A stretch of DNA of 64,000 nt from Oceaniovalibus guishaninsula JLT2003 (GCF_000299575.1 NZ_AMGO01000007.1:124001-188000), one strand, 5' to 3'. Positions 1-8,463 are shown, counted from the first letter of the stretch. The notes: generated by a model not told the origin, from the letters alone. A program made the numbers and translations.

Positions 1-81
1 CGGATGCTGTCGGGCGATACCGTCACGGACGAGGCCCGCGCCGCCGCCCGCGCCCTTCTGGCCGCGCGCATCGCCGCCTGA
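1..81 (+). CDS. C-terminal end of an unknown protein (truncated by window start)
   Basis: An open frame runs from the first base to a TGA at 79-81 and gives 26 residues ending in an alanine-rich helix-like tail (ALLAARIAA). The high use of G/C at third codon positions fits real coding sequence. Nothing in the visible part identifies the family. It converges on the pcaD-like gene, whose stop is 39 bases away. Its last codons and stop fall inside a 26-base tandem duplication (71-122), so a second in-frame-looking stop context follows immediately. Confidence 0.45.
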   Translation, partial: RMLSGDTVTDEARAAARALLAARIAA

Positions 82-122
82 CCGGCGGCCCGGTCGTCGC
101 CGCCTGACGGGCGGCCCGGTCA
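71..122. repeat. 26-base tandem duplication spanning a stop codon
   Basis: Bases 71-96 and 97-122 are the same 26-base unit with 24 of 26 positions identical. Each copy contains the upstream gene's terminal codons and TGA followed by a GC-rich inverted segment (GGCGGCCCGG). The second copy reaches the stop codon of the convergent pcaD-like gene at 120-122. The palindromic part may act as a terminator hairpin for both genes; that role is inferred. Confidence 0.6.
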
Positions 123-914
123 ACGTGCCGCATGTCCGATTCGTGTCAGGAAATCCGTCAGCACGGCGGCGAACGCGTCGGGCCGCTCCACGCAGGGCAG
201 GTGCCCGGCGCCCCGGATCAGGTGAAACTGCGATCCGGGGATCAGGTCGGCGGTCTCGCGCACCAGATCGGGCGGCGTCGATCCGTCCTCGCTGCCCGCG
301 ATGGCCAGCGTCGGCAGGCGCAGCCCGCTGGTCGGCGTCATCAGGTCGGTGCCGCTGATCGCCGCCGAACAGCCCGCATAGCCCTGCGCCGGCGTCCCCG
401 TCAGCATGTTGCGCCACAACCGCATCCCGGGCGTGGCGCGGAACGGCTTGGAAAACCACCGCTCCATCACCGCATCGGCCAGCGGCTCCACCCCGCCGGC
501 CGCGACGGCGGCGATCCGTTCGCCCCAGATGGCGGGCGTGCCGATGCGTGCGGCGGTATTGCTCAGCACCAGCGCGCGGATCAGGTCCAGCCGCTTGGCC
601 GCCAGCCCCTGCGCGATCATCCCGCCGATGGACAGCCCGACGAACACGCAATCCCTGACCCCCAGATGGTCGATCAGCCGTTCCGCATCCGTGATCAGCC
701 CGCCCATCGAATAGGGCGCCGGCGGCGCGTCGGTCAGGCCGTGGCCCCGCATGTCGTAGCGGATCAGCCGCAGCCCCGGCGGCAGCAGCGGCAGCACTGC
801 ATCCCATAGCCGCAGATCCGTCCCCAGCGAGTTCGCGAAGACCACCGGCGCCCCCGCCGGATCGCCGTCGTCGCGGTAATGCACATGGATGTCGCCCAGC
901 GTCGCTATCTGCAT
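120..914 (-). CDS. pcaD: 3-oxoadipate enol-lactonase-like alpha/beta hydrolase
   Basis: This 264-residue protein has the length and layout of beta-ketoadipate enol-lactone hydrolase, which opens 3-oxoadipate enol-lactone to 3-oxoadipate in protocatechuate catabolism. Visible features are the N-terminal NSLGTDLRLWD segment typical of PcaD, the oxyanion/turn motif RGHG, the nucleophile elbow GLSIGG with Ser near residue 95, the acid in AGSEDGS near 211 and the catalytic His in GAGH near 238. The start follows GAGGGG. It is last in a minus-strand operon after an alpha/beta hydrolase and a dehydratase, with only 9 bases to the previous stop. No other pca genes are visible, so a broader esterase role is possible. 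Confidence 0.75.
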   Translation of the reverse strand: MQIATLGDIHVHYRDDGDPAGAPVVFANSLGTDLRLWDAVLPLLPPGLRLIRYDMRGHGLTDAPPAPYSMGGLITDAERLIDHLGVRDCVFVGLSIGGMIAQGLAAKRLDLIRALVLSNTAARIGTPAIWGERIAAVAAGGVEPLADAVMERWFSKPFRATPGMRLWRNMLTGTPAQGYAGCSAAISGTDLMTPTSGLRLPTLAIAGSEDGSTPPDLVRETADLIPGSQFHLIRGAGHLPCVERPDAFAAVLTDFLTRIGHAAR

Positions 915-923
915 CGCAGCCCC

Positions 924-1892
924 TCAATCCGCATGGGTGATCAGCGCGACGGTGAACGCGCAGGCATCGACATTGCCGCCCGTCGCCACGCAGATCACCG
1001 TGTCGCCCGTCACCGACTGGGGCCGGAACAGCGCGGCGGCCAGCGCCACCGCCCCCCCAGGTTCCAGCACCAGCTTGAGATGCGCGAAGGCCAGCGCCAT
1101 CGCCTGCATCGCCTCGTCGTCCGTCACCGCCATCCCTGGCCCGCACAGCCGTTGCAGGATCGGAAAGGTCAGCGCGCCCGGCTGCGGCGTCAGGATCGCG
1201 TCGCACCGGCTACCCGACAGCCGCCCGTTGCGCACGATCCGCCCCGCCGACAGCGACCGCGCCACATCGTCGAAGCCCGCGGGCTCGACCGTTCGCACCC
1301 GCAATCCGGGTGCCTCGGCCTCCAGCGCCAGCGCCACGCCCGACGCCAGCCCGCCGCCGCCGCAGCAGACCAGCACATCCGCCCGGCCGTCCCGGCCCGC
1401 TTCTTCCGCAATTTCCAGCCCCACCGTGCCTTGCCCGGCGATCACCTGCGGATCGTCGAAGGGCAGGATCAGCGTCAGGTCGCGCCGATGCGCCAGATCG
1501 GCGGCGATGGCGTCGCGGTCCTCGGTCGCGCGGTCGTAAAGCACCACCTCGCCGCCCAGCGCCCGCGTGCCGTCGATCTTGGATCGCGGCGCGTCGGCGG
1601 GCATGACGATCACCGCGGGCGCGTCGTGCATCCGCGCCGCCATCGCTACGCCCTGCGCGTGATTGCCCGACGAACAGGCCAGAACGCCGCGTCTGCGCGT
1701 CTTGGGATCCAGCGCCGACACCGCCGCCCATCCGCCCCGGAACTTGAAGCTGCCGGTCTGCTGCAACGATTCGGCCTTCACCAGCACGCGCCGCCCGGCG
1801 ATGGCGTCCAGCCGGGGCGACGACAGCATCGGCGTGCGCCGCACCACGCCCGCCGCGCGGTCCGCCGCCGCGCGGATCGCGTCGATGTTCAC
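924..1892 (-). CDS. Threonine dehydratase-like PLP enzyme (pyridoxal-phosphate-dependent)
   Basis: This 322-residue protein belongs to the fold-type II PLP enzymes that deaminate threonine or serine (or 3-hydroxyaspartate) to a 2-oxo acid and ammonia. The PLP lysine is in SFKFRGG (Lys near 50), the phosphate-binding loop is CGGGGLASG near 175, and a substrate motif SSGNHAQG is present. It lacks the C-terminal ACT regulatory domain of IlvA, so it resembles catabolic TdcB or hydroxyaspartate dehydratases. The GTG start at 1892 overlaps the upstream hydrolase stop by 4 bases (GTGA), which decides the start against the longer open frame. The exact substrate cannot be read from sequence. Confidence 0.8.
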   Translation of the reverse strand: MNIDAIRAAADRAAGVVRRTPMLSSPRLDAIAGRRVLVKAESLQQTGSFKFRGGWAAVSALDPKTRRRGVLACSSGNHAQGVAMAARMHDAPAVIVMPADAPRSKIDGTRALGGEVVLYDRATEDRDAIAADLAHRRDLTLILPFDDPQVIAGQGTVGLEIAEEAGRDGRADVLVCCGGGGLASGVALALEAEAPGLRVRTVEPAGFDDVARSLSAGRIVRNGRLSGSRCDAILTPQPGALTFPILQRLCGPGMAVTDDEAMQAMALAFAHLKLVLEPGGAVALAAALFRPQSVTGDTVICVATGGNVDACAFTVALITHAD

Positions 1893-2701
1893 AGCAGCGC
1901 CCGCCACGCCGCGATGGCGTCCAGCGCCTCGGGCTCGTCCAGAAACGGCACATGCCCGCGCCCCGGCACCTCGGCCACGATCATGTCGGGCCGGCGGCGG
2001 CGCATCTCGGCCAGCGTCTCGCGGCTCAGCAGGTCGGAATTGGCCCCCCGGATCGCCGCCAGCGGCAGCCCGTCCAGCGCGTCGAACAGCGGCCAGAGGT
2101 CGGGCACAGCCCCCTCGGCCACCGCCGCCGCCAGCCCCGGATCGTAATTGATCCGCAGCCCCTCCGGCCCCTCGACGTAATGATGCGCGACTTCCTGCCG
2201 CCAGCGGTCCTCGGGCACCCCCTCGAACCCCGCCATCAGCGTGGCGCGCGCCGCCGCCGCCTCGGCCAGCGTTTTCTGCACCGGGTTTTGCCCGACATAG
2301 CCCCGGATCGCCGCCATCCCGGCGGGCGCCAGTTCCGGCCCGATATCGTTCAGGCACACGCCCAGCAGCCTGTCCTTCGCCGTCGCCGCCAGGAACATCG
2401 CGATCAGTCCGCCGCGCGACGTGCCGATGATTGCCGCCCGCTCGATCCCCAGATGATCCAGCAGCGCCAGCACGTCGCCCGCCTCGACGGGCAGCGTATA
2501 GGTCTCGGGCGCGCCCCAGTCCGAACGGCCGCGCCCCCGGTAATCGGGCCGGATCACCCGGCAATCCGCCAGATGCGGCAGCAGATAGGCGAAATCGGTG
2601 GCGTTCCGCGTCAGCCCCGAAAGACACAGCAGCGGCATTCCGCCGCCCTGGTCCTCGTAATGTAGCGACAGCCCGTCTGGCGAGGTGAACCGCGCCATCA
2701 T
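1889..2701 (-). CDS. Alpha/beta fold hydrolase
   Basis: A 270-residue cytoplasmic alpha/beta hydrolase. The oxyanion-hole region is CLSGLTRN, the YRGRGRSD turn follows, the nucleophile elbow is GTSRGG (Ser near 95), and GRGHVPF near the C terminus supplies the catalytic His (about 250). Two tandem ATG codons (2701 and 2698) begin the protein, and a run of six G lies 3-8 bases upstream, so either can be used. It is first in a three-gene operon with the dehydratase (4-base overlap) and the pcaD-like gene. The pairing of two hydrolases with a PLP lyase suggests a small catabolic unit, but no substrate can be named. Confidence 0.75.
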   Translation of the reverse strand: MMARFTSPDGLSLHYEDQGGGMPLLCLSGLTRNATDFAYLLPHLADCRVIRPDYRGRGRSDWGAPETYTLPVEAGDVLALLDHLGIERAAIIGTSRGGLIAMFLAATAKDRLLGVCLNDIGPELAPAGMAAIRGYVGQNPVQKTLAEAAAARATLMAGFEGVPEDRWRQEVAHHYVEGPEGLRINYDPGLAAAVAEGAVPDLWPLFDALDGLPLAAIRGANSDLLSRETLAEMRRRRPDMIVAEVPGRGHVPFLDEPEALDAIAAWRALL

Positions 2702-2920
2702 CGCCCCCCGTCCGGGCCGCAAACGCCCGTTATCGCGTGAAGATCGTCCATGACGCCGACCCTGCCACAACCGCGCCGTCCCGAAAAGGGGCCGCCGAAC
2801 TGGCACCGAATTGGCGTCTGGCGGTTGTCATGCGCCCCCAAGGCCCCATCTGTTGACCGCGCAGGGCACCCGCCGAGGTTGGCGGCCCCGAAATTCATCC
2901 CCCACCCGAAAGGACATCGC

Positions 2921-3355
2921 ATGAGCCAGGCACAGCCCGGTGATACCGTTCGCCTGCACTATACCGGCACCCTGTCGGACGGCAGCAAGTTCGACAGCAG
3001 CGAAGGCCGCGAGCCGCTGGAATTCACGCTCGGATCCGGCCAGATCATCCCCGGCCTCGACGCCGCCGTCGCCGGCATGAAGACGGGCGAAACCAAGGTC
3101 GTCCGCATCGCCGCCGACGACGCCTATGGCCAGCGCGATCCCGCCCGCGTTCAGGCCGTGCCGCGCGAACACTTCCCCGACCACATCCCCACCGACCCCG
3201 GCACCCAGCTTCAGATGCAGACGCCCGACGGCCAGACCCTGCCCGTCACCATCGCCGACGCCTCCGAAGCCGAAGTCACCCTCGACGCCAACCACCCCCT
3301 CGCAGGCCAGGACCTGACCTTCGAGGTCGAACTGGTCGAGGTGAAGGCGGCGTAA
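2921..3355 (+). CDS. FKBP-type peptidyl-prolyl cis-trans isomerase, SlyD-like
   Basis: A 144-residue protein that catalyses proline cis-trans isomerisation and probably has chaperone activity. The N-terminal half holds FKBP motifs (VRLHYTGTLSDG, FDSS, PLEFTLGSGQIIPGLD, GMKTGE). An insert-in-flap (IF) segment of about 50 residues (AYGQRDP to ANHPLAG) interrupts the FKBP fold as in SlyD and archaeal FKBPs, and the final strand is LTFEVELVEV. No signal peptide and no C-terminal His-rich tail are seen, so it is predicted cytosolic and unlike enterobacterial SlyD lacks the metal tail. ATG at 2921 follows AAAGGA. It stands alone between two minus-strand groups. Confidence 0.88.
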   Translation: MSQAQPGDTVRLHYTGTLSDGSKFDSSEGREPLEFTLGSGQIIPGLDAAVAGMKTGETKVVRIAADDAYGQRDPARVQAVPREHFPDHIPTDPGTQLQMQTPDGQTLPVTIADASEAEVTLDANHPLAGQDLTFEVELVEVKAA

Positions 3356-3367
3356 GGTTTGCACAAA

Positions 3368-3394
3368 GTCGGGATCGCCAGCGGCGATCTCGAC
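3368..3394. terminator. Strong hairpin between convergent genes
   Basis: Bases 3368-3379 can pair with 3383-3394 in a 12-base-pair stem containing one G-U wobble and a three-base loop (AGC). It lies 13 bases after the FKBP stop and just before the stop of the convergent PUA/GIY-YIG gene. There is no T-run on either side, so it is hairpin-like rather than a textbook intrinsic terminator; bidirectional termination is inferred. Confidence 0.45.
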
Positions 3395-3404
3395 CGTTCA
3401 GACG

Positions 3405-4328
3405 TCAGGCTTCGATAGCGTCATCATTCCGAACCCCTGCAAACTCGGCGTCCTTGGCAATTCCGACTTTGACGGCTTCGACAAACAGTGCAGCCAAGTC
3501 CTTCATGTCGATGCCCGCGATGAACTCGGAATGATCCTTCGTACCGAAACCGCGCTTTCTCGCATGCTCGATGATATGATATTCCGCTGCCTGTGCAGCA
3601 TTGGGGCTGTGAAAGCCATATAGATGTCCTTTCAGAAGCGACCACGTCGCTTCGCCCTGCGATCGGCGGCGGAAGAGGTTCAGCGCGTCGATCCGGTCTT
3701 CATGCTTGCCGGAACCGACCTTGAAGGTCATGCCGTGACAATCGTGGATCACCGCAACATAGAGATCGCATCCCGGAACCTTGTATGGCGCCTTCTGAGG
3801 ACCTTCCTTCTGCATCCACGGCCGATTTTGAGCGATTGCGAAGATTTCCTGACCCGGCTGGCTCGTACCTTCAACCTGTTGTTGTACCCGCAAACCCTGA
3901 AAGCGCGCTATTTCGTCAGGCTGCATCTCGTGAATGGTTGCAGCGCCTTGTAATCCCAACTTCCGATGCCCCGGTATAAGCGCGTCGTTGGCTTCCTTAT
4001 CCATTACTCGCCAGCTTCGGCGGATCGTAATTCCGAAGGGCCATCGAAAATCGCCTCGGTCGTTGAAATCGACGTCCCGCGCCCGGCCGGGTAGATCCAA
4101 ATCCTCTGCCAAGACAGGCGCTCCGGCAATTTCGACTGCACCGCATACCCGGCCCCGAAGCATGCTGTCCGCCTCTGCCGCGTCCGATGTGAGATACACG
4201 ACGATATCGCCCCTTCTCACTTTCTTCAGCGCACTGTCTCGCGCACCCTTCTTACTGAAAAGTAACGCCTCGGTCGCCGGTTCGCCCGGACCTCCCCAAA
4301 CCTTCGTCCAGTAATAATTCGGCATCAT
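3405..4328 (-). CDS. Predicted PUA/EVE-like domain protein fused to a GIY-YIG-like (T5orf172-type) domain
   Basis: I do not recognise this 307-residue protein as a named family. Residues 3-110 (PNYYWTKVWGG, RRGDIVVYLTS, RGRVCGAVEI, WPFGITI) look like a PUA-superfamily fold such as EVE or ASCH, which reads modified nucleobases. Residues 187-270 resemble the GIY-YIG/T5orf172 pattern: DLYVAVIHD at 188 in place of GIY, FKVG at 202 in place of YIG, Arg212, and AEYHIIEHA with Glu249 and Glu254 as possible metal-binding acids. A base-reader joined to a nuclease-like fold suggests a restriction-type or repair role, but this is inference. Start is one of two tandem ATGs after GGAGGG. Codon use is less GC-rich than its neighbours, consistent with transfer. 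Confidence 0.6.
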   Translation of the reverse strand: MMPNYYWTKVWGGPGEPATEALLFSKKGARDSALKKVRRGDIVVYLTSDAAEADSMLRGRVCGAVEIAGAPVLAEDLDLPGRARDVDFNDRGDFRWPFGITIRRSWRVMDKEANDALIPGHRKLGLQGAATIHEMQPDEIARFQGLRVQQQVEGTSQPGQEIFAIAQNRPWMQKEGPQKAPYKVPGCDLYVAVIHDCHGMTFKVGSGKHEDRIDALNLFRRRSQGEATWSLLKGHLYGFHSPNAAQAAEYHIIEHARKRGFGTKDHSEFIAGIDMKDLAALFVEAVKVGIAKDAEFAGVRNDDAIEA

Positions 4329-4384
4329 CGCGCCCTCCGCGCGACACCGTCTTGGATAGGTGCTAAGAAACCGTTAATTTGCCC

Positions 4385-5170
4385 TCACAACCCCTCCGCC
4401 TGCGGCATCCCCAGCACGTGATAGCCGCCGTCCACGCGCACGATCTCGCCGGTCGTGCAGGCGCCCGCGTCGGAGGCCAGCCAGACGGCAGTGCCGCCCA
4501 CCGCCTCGAGCGTCGCGTTGGCGCGCAACGGCGCATTTTCGCCCGTGTGCTTGAAGGTCCGCCGCGCGCCGCCGATGGCCGCGCCTGCCAGCGTCTTCAT
4601 CGGGCCGGGGCTGATGGCGTTGACGCGGATGCCGTCCGGGCCGAGATCGTTGGCCAGATACCGCACCGCCGATTCCAGCGCCGCCTTGGCCACCCCCATC
4701 ACGTTGTAGAAGGGCGTCACGCGGTTGCTGCCCTGATAGGTCAGCGTCAGGATCGTGCCGCCATCCGTCATCAGCGGGGCTGCCCGCCGCGCCACGTCGA
4801 TCAGCGAATAGCAGCTTATCTCCAGCGACCGGCCGAAATTGGCGCGGCTGGTATTCACGAACCGCCCCGACAATTCGGCCTTGTCCGAAAACGCGATGGC
4901 ATGGACGACGATGTCCAGCCCGCCCCATTCCTGGCCGAGCCGGTCGAAAACCGCCTCCATCGACGCGTCGTCGGTCACGTCCGCATCCATCAGCAGCGTC
5001 GATCCCAGCGACGCGGCCAGCGGCTCCACCCGCTTGCCGAACGCCTCGCCCTGATAGGTGAAGGCCAGCGCCGCCCCCGCCTGCGACAGCGCCCTGGCGA
5101 TGCCCCACGCGATCGAGCGGTCGTTGGCGACCCCCATGACAAGGGCGCGCTTGCCCGCCAGTGCTTCCAT
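4385..5170 (-). CDS. fabI: Enoyl-[acyl-carrier-protein] reductase (NADH)
   Basis: A 261-residue short-chain dehydrogenase that reduces trans-2-enoyl-ACP in the last step of each fatty-acid elongation cycle. FabI-specific features are the altered nucleotide motif GVANDRSIAWG near 13-23, HAIAFSDK near 90, and the catalytic Tyr155-X6-Lys162 in YNVMGVAK. RVNAISPGPMKT follows as in the family. Its start is only 4 bases after the fabB stop, so the two genes are co-transcribed. In related genomes fabA, fabB and fabI form one run; here fabA is separated by an unrelated plus-strand gene. FabI is the target of triclosan-type inhibitors. Confidence 0.95.
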   Translation of the reverse strand: MEALAGKRALVMGVANDRSIAWGIARALSQAGAALAFTYQGEAFGKRVEPLAASLGSTLLMDADVTDDASMEAVFDRLGQEWGGLDIVVHAIAFSDKAELSGRFVNTSRANFGRSLEISCYSLIDVARRAAPLMTDGGTILTLTYQGSNRVTPFYNVMGVAKAALESAVRYLANDLGPDGIRVNAISPGPMKTLAGAAIGGARRTFKHTGENAPLRANATLEAVGGTAVWLASDAGACTTGEIVRVDGGYHVLGMPQAEGL

Positions 5171-5174
5171 GTGC

Positions 5175-6401
5175 CTAGTCCTTCAGCTTCGACAGCAGCA
5201 TCGACCCGTTCGTGCCGCCGAACCCGAACGAATTGGTCATCACGGTATCCAGCCCAGCATCGGCCACCGTCCGCGTCGCGATCTCACCGGGCCGGATCCC
5301 GTCGTCCAGGTTCTCGACATTGATCGACGGCGCGATAAAGTCGTCCTTCAGCATCAACAGGCAATAGACGGCCTCCTGCGCGCCGGTGGCGCCCTGGCTG
5401 TGGCCGGTCATCGACTTGGTCGAACTGATCGGCGGCTGGTCGTCGCCGAAGACGCGGCGCACGGCCTCGACCTCGCCCACATCGCCCACCGGCGTGCTGG
5501 TGCCGTGCGCGTTGATATAGCCCACGCGCCGCCCCTCGGGCAGCGTCTTCATCGCCAGCCGCATCGCCCGCTCGCCGCCTTCGCCCGACGGGGCCACCAT
5601 GTCGTGCCCGTCGCTGGTGGCGCCGAAGCCCGTGACCTCGGCATAGATATGGGCGCCGCGCGCTTGCGCGCGTTCCAGATCCTCCAGCACCACCATGCCG
5701 CCGCCGCCGGCGATGACGAACCCGTCGCGGTCGCGGTCGAAGGCGCGGCTGGCGCGTTCGGGCGTGTCGTTGAACTTGGACGACATCGCGCCCATCGCGT
5801 CGAAAAGGCACGACAGCGTCCAGTCCAGCTCCTCTCCGCCGCCCGCGAACATCACGTCCTGCGTGCCAAGCTGGATTTGCTGCGCCGCCATCCCGATGCA
5901 ATGCAGCGAGGTCGAACAGGCGCTGGTGATCGAGAAGTTCATCCCCTTGATGCGGAACGCCGTCGCCAGGTTGGCGCTGACGGTGGACGACATCGCCTTG
6001 GGCACCGCGAACGGCCCGATCCGCTTGGTGGCACCCGTCTGCAATACTGTCTGGTGCGCCGCGAAGATCGCACTGGTGGACGGCCCGCCCGATCCCGCGA
6101 TCAGCCCCGTCGAGGGGGTCGAGACCTCGGCCTCGGTCAGCCCCGCATCGGCGATGGCCTGCCCCATCGCGATATGGGCATAGGCCGCGCCCGGCCCCAT
6201 GAACCGCAGCGCGCGCTTGTCCACATGGTCGGCCACGTCGATTTTCAGCGTGCCCGCGACGCGGCTGCGAAACCCGTGCTCGGCCATCTCGGCCGACGCC
6301 TCGATCCCCGACCGCCCGGCCTTCAGCGCCTCCGCAACCTCGGCGGCATTGTTCCCGATGGGCGACACGATGCCCAGACCTGTGACGACGACGCGGCGCA
6401 T
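5175..6401 (-). CDS. fabB: 3-oxoacyl-[acyl-carrier-protein] synthase I
   Basis: A 408-residue condensing enzyme that elongates acyl-ACP with malonyl-ACP and is needed for unsaturated fatty acid synthesis. The Cys-His-His triad is complete: Cys162 in SACSTSLHC, His299 in NAHGTSTPVGD and His334 in KSMTGHSQGATG. The glycine-rich end SFGFGGTNGSM is also present. The start ATG at 6401 follows AAAGGAGCG, and the longer open frame upstream is not coding. It is followed by fabI 4 bases later. Its normal partner fabA lies 980 bases upstream on the same strand, beyond an inserted opposite-strand gene. Confidence 0.95.
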   Translation of the reverse strand: MRRVVVTGLGIVSPIGNNAAEVAEALKAGRSGIEASAEMAEHGFRSRVAGTLKIDVADHVDKRALRFMGPGAAYAHIAMGQAIADAGLTEAEVSTPSTGLIAGSGGPSTSAIFAAHQTVLQTGATKRIGPFAVPKAMSSTVSANLATAFRIKGMNFSITSACSTSLHCIGMAAQQIQLGTQDVMFAGGGEELDWTLSCLFDAMGAMSSKFNDTPERASRAFDRDRDGFVIAGGGGMVVLEDLERAQARGAHIYAEVTGFGATSDGHDMVAPSGEGGERAMRLAMKTLPEGRRVGYINAHGTSTPVGDVGEVEAVRRVFGDDQPPISSTKSMTGHSQGATGAQEAVYCLLMLKDDFIAPSINVENLDDGIRPGEIATRTVADAGLDTVMTNSFGFGGTNGSMLLSKLKD

Positions 6402-6530
6402 GAACGCTCCTTTGTTCTGTCGAACACGCTTGTAGAGGAACCGGCAAGACCGGGGCAAGCGGTCAGGCTTGCCCGTACCCGGCATGCGTCCTAGCGGTTG
6501 CAAAAGCGACAATGCGCGAGGATGCGAACG

Positions 6531-7373
6531 ATGAGAAAAAGGTTCCCCGAGGCGATCGGCTGGGCCGTGAGCGTGATCGTAATTGCTTCTGTGGGTGCCC
6601 TGATCTGGTGGAAGATCGGCGGCCTGGACGGGAACGGCCTCGACTGGACGCCCGTTTCGTCTCTGCTTTTCAACGAATGGGGCGATTTCCTTGCCGGTAT
6701 CTGCGGAACTCTGGCATTGATCTGGGTCGTGATCTCGACGCATCGGCAAGGAACGGAACTGGCAGGTCAGGCGAAGGAACTCGCGAACCAGACCTCCGCG
6801 CTCAATACGCTCGGCGAGGCGACCAAGGAGCAGTCCGTCACCCTGAAAAGGCAGATGCGTCATCTCGAAGGCCAGTCCGACGCGCTGCGCGATCAGGCCG
6901 ACGCATTGAAGCAGTCGCTTACGGGGCAACGGATCATCGACGAATGGAACGACCTCAAGCTCATCGCCGAAACGCTGCGCGAAATCCTTCCGACCGAGGG
7001 TTATCCGGCATGGACGACTTATGACGGAACGGCGTCGATCCCGATGACCTTTACCGGCGCGACGCGTGAAGAGATGAACGATTGGTCGGATTTCAGGTTT
7101 CTTCTGCGAACCGCCGGCGGTCTGAAACATCCCGTAGACAGGCTGAGGAAATGCAGGGCCGCCGGACTGCGCCCTGTCCTGACGAAGGGCAGCAGGTCGA
7201 AGATACGGCGCGCCGCCGCCCTGTGCGAGGATTTCCTCGCTCTGGTTGGGCGCCAGCCCGCTCACCGCCGCCATATCCTGAAAGAGGCGCAGGTGGACAA
7301 ATGGCTGGAGCACCTGAACGAGATCGCCGATCCGTTCTATTGGCCGAATGCGGGTGGTGGCAAGCGGACCTGA
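6531..7373 (+). CDS. Unknown membrane-anchored coiled-coil protein inserted between fabB and fabA
   Basis: I do not recognise this 280-residue protein. Two hydrophobic segments are visible: residues about 9-28 (WAVSVIVIASVGALIWW) and about 48-67 (WGDFLAGICGTLALIWVVIS). A stretch rich in Q, A, L, E and K follows (about 70-125, including ELAGQAKELANQTSAL) and should form a coiled coil. The C-terminal 150 residues are soluble with conserved-looking Trp and Arg. This two-TM plus coiled-coil layout is common in phage or island-borne proteins of unknown role. ATG at 6531 is preceded by GAGG at a long spacing; ATG 6522 and TTG 6498 are alternatives. Its stop lies 8 bases from the fabA stop. Base composition is lower in GC than fab genes, which suggests acquisition. 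Confidence 0.65.
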   Translation: MRKRFPEAIGWAVSVIVIASVGALIWWKIGGLDGNGLDWTPVSSLLFNEWGDFLAGICGTLALIWVVISTHRQGTELAGQAKELANQTSALNTLGEATKEQSVTLKRQMRHLEGQSDALRDQADALKQSLTGQRIIDEWNDLKLIAETLREILPTEGYPAWTTYDGTASIPMTFTGATREEMNDWSDFRFLLRTAGGLKHPVDRLRKCRAAGLRPVLTKGSRSKIRRAAALCEDFLALVGRQPAHRRHILKEAQVDKWLEHLNEIADPFYWPNAGGGKRT

Positions 7374-7381
7374 CGGGCGCC

Positions 7382-7894
7382 TCAACTCTCGCTCAATGCC
7401 ACCTTCATGTCCTTGACCTGATAGATCACCTCGCCGTCCGCCTCGACGCGGCCGTCGGCGACGCCCATGGTCAGGCGGCGGCTTTGCACGGCCTTGGTGA
7501 AATCGACGAAATAGCGCAGCATCTTGCGGTCGGGACGGACCATGCCGGTCAGCTTGACCTCGCCCACCCCCAGCGCATAGCCGCGCCCCTGCCAGCCGCG
7601 CCAGCCAAGGTTGAACCCCGTCAACTGCCACAGCCCGTCCAGCCCCAGGCATCCCGGCATGATCGGATTGCCCGGAAAGTGACACTCGAAGAACCACAAA
7701 TCCGGCGCGATGTCGAACTCGGCCACGACATGCCCCTTGCCATGCGCCCCGCCATCGCCCGAAATGTCGGTGATCCGGTCCATCATCAGCATCGGCGGCA
7801 GCGGCAATTGCGCGTTGCCGGGGCCGAACAGCTCGCCCCGCGCGCAGGCCAGCAGGTCGTCGCGGTCAAAGGCGGTGCGCAGTGTCTGCGGCAT
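7382..7894 (-). CDS. fabA: 3-hydroxydecanoyl-[acyl-carrier-protein] dehydratase/isomerase
   Basis: A 170-residue hot-dog-fold enzyme that dehydrates 3-hydroxydecanoyl-ACP and isomerises it to the cis-3 form, the branch point to unsaturated fatty acids. The active-site signature [16 protein letters not shown] carries His72 and Asp86. Length equals the family norm (about 171). ATG at 7894 follows GGAGGG. It faces away from irr, with 119 bases between the start codons that must hold both promoters. Iron-responsive Irr sitting next to fabA is a common arrangement in this group. The fabB and fabI genes that usually follow directly are displaced by an inserted plus-strand gene. Confidence 0.95.
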   Translation of the reverse strand: MPQTLRTAFDRDDLLACARGELFGPGNAQLPLPPMLMMDRITDISGDGGAHGKGHVVAEFDIAPDLWFFECHFPGNPIMPGCLGLDGLWQLTGFNLGWRGWQGRGYALGVGEVKLTGMVRPDRKMLRYFVDFTKAVQSRRLTMGVADGRVEADGEVIYQVKDMKVALSES

Positions 7895-8013
7895 GGTCCC
7901 TCCGGGGCTGTGGCCGATCACGCACGGTTTACCACCCGGCATCCGGGCGGTGCAAGGCCGGGGCGGGCGGGAAGGGGGAATGGCCATTGAAACCGGGGCC
8001 TCCCCCCGGCTAT

Positions 8014-8463
8014 ATGGGACTTATGGACAGAACGCCGACCTCCCTCCCGCCCGATGCGGCCCGCAAGGGCGCTGCCTGGCTGCGCCGGTCCGATCTGCGC
8101 CCGACGCGGCAGCGCGTGGCGCTGGCGGCCCTTCTGGTGGGCGACGGGCAGGATCGCCACGTCACCGCCGAAAGCCTGCATGCCGCCAGCCGTTCGGCAG
8201 GCGAATCCGTCTCGCTGGCCACCGTCTACAACACCTTGCGCGCCTTCTGCGGCGCCGGGCTGATGCAGGAAGTCACGGTGGACGGCGCGCGCAGCTATTT
8301 CGACACCCGCATGGACGACCATCCGCATTTCTTCTGGGAAGACAGCGCGTCGCTCGTCGATGCGCCGGCGACCGAGATGCAGATCACCCGTCTACCCGCC
8401 CCGCCCGACGGGGCCGAAATCGTCGGCGTGGATGTCGTCATCCGCCTGCGCAAGAAGGATTGA
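8014..8463 (+). CDS. irr: Iron response regulator Irr (Fur family)
   Basis: A 149-residue Fur-superfamily regulator. The N-terminal winged helix is [14 protein letters not shown] to [19 protein letters not shown], and the dimerisation part contains [18 protein letters not shown]. The DxHPHFFxED stretch instead of the Fur HHDH zinc/iron site is the mark of Irr, which senses iron through haem status and represses or activates iron and haem genes in alphaproteobacteria. Two starts are possible, 8014 (MGLMDRTP) or 8023 (MDRTP); I give the longer. It is divergent from fabA and is followed 4 bases later by a MliC-like gene. Confidence 0.88.
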   Translation: MGLMDRTPTSLPPDAARKGAAWLRRSDLRPTRQRVALAALLVGDGQDRHVTAESLHAASRSAGESVSLATVYNTLRAFCGAGLMQEVTVDGARSYFDTRMDDHPHFFWEDSASLVDAPATEMQITRLPAPPDGAEIVGVDVVIRLRKKD

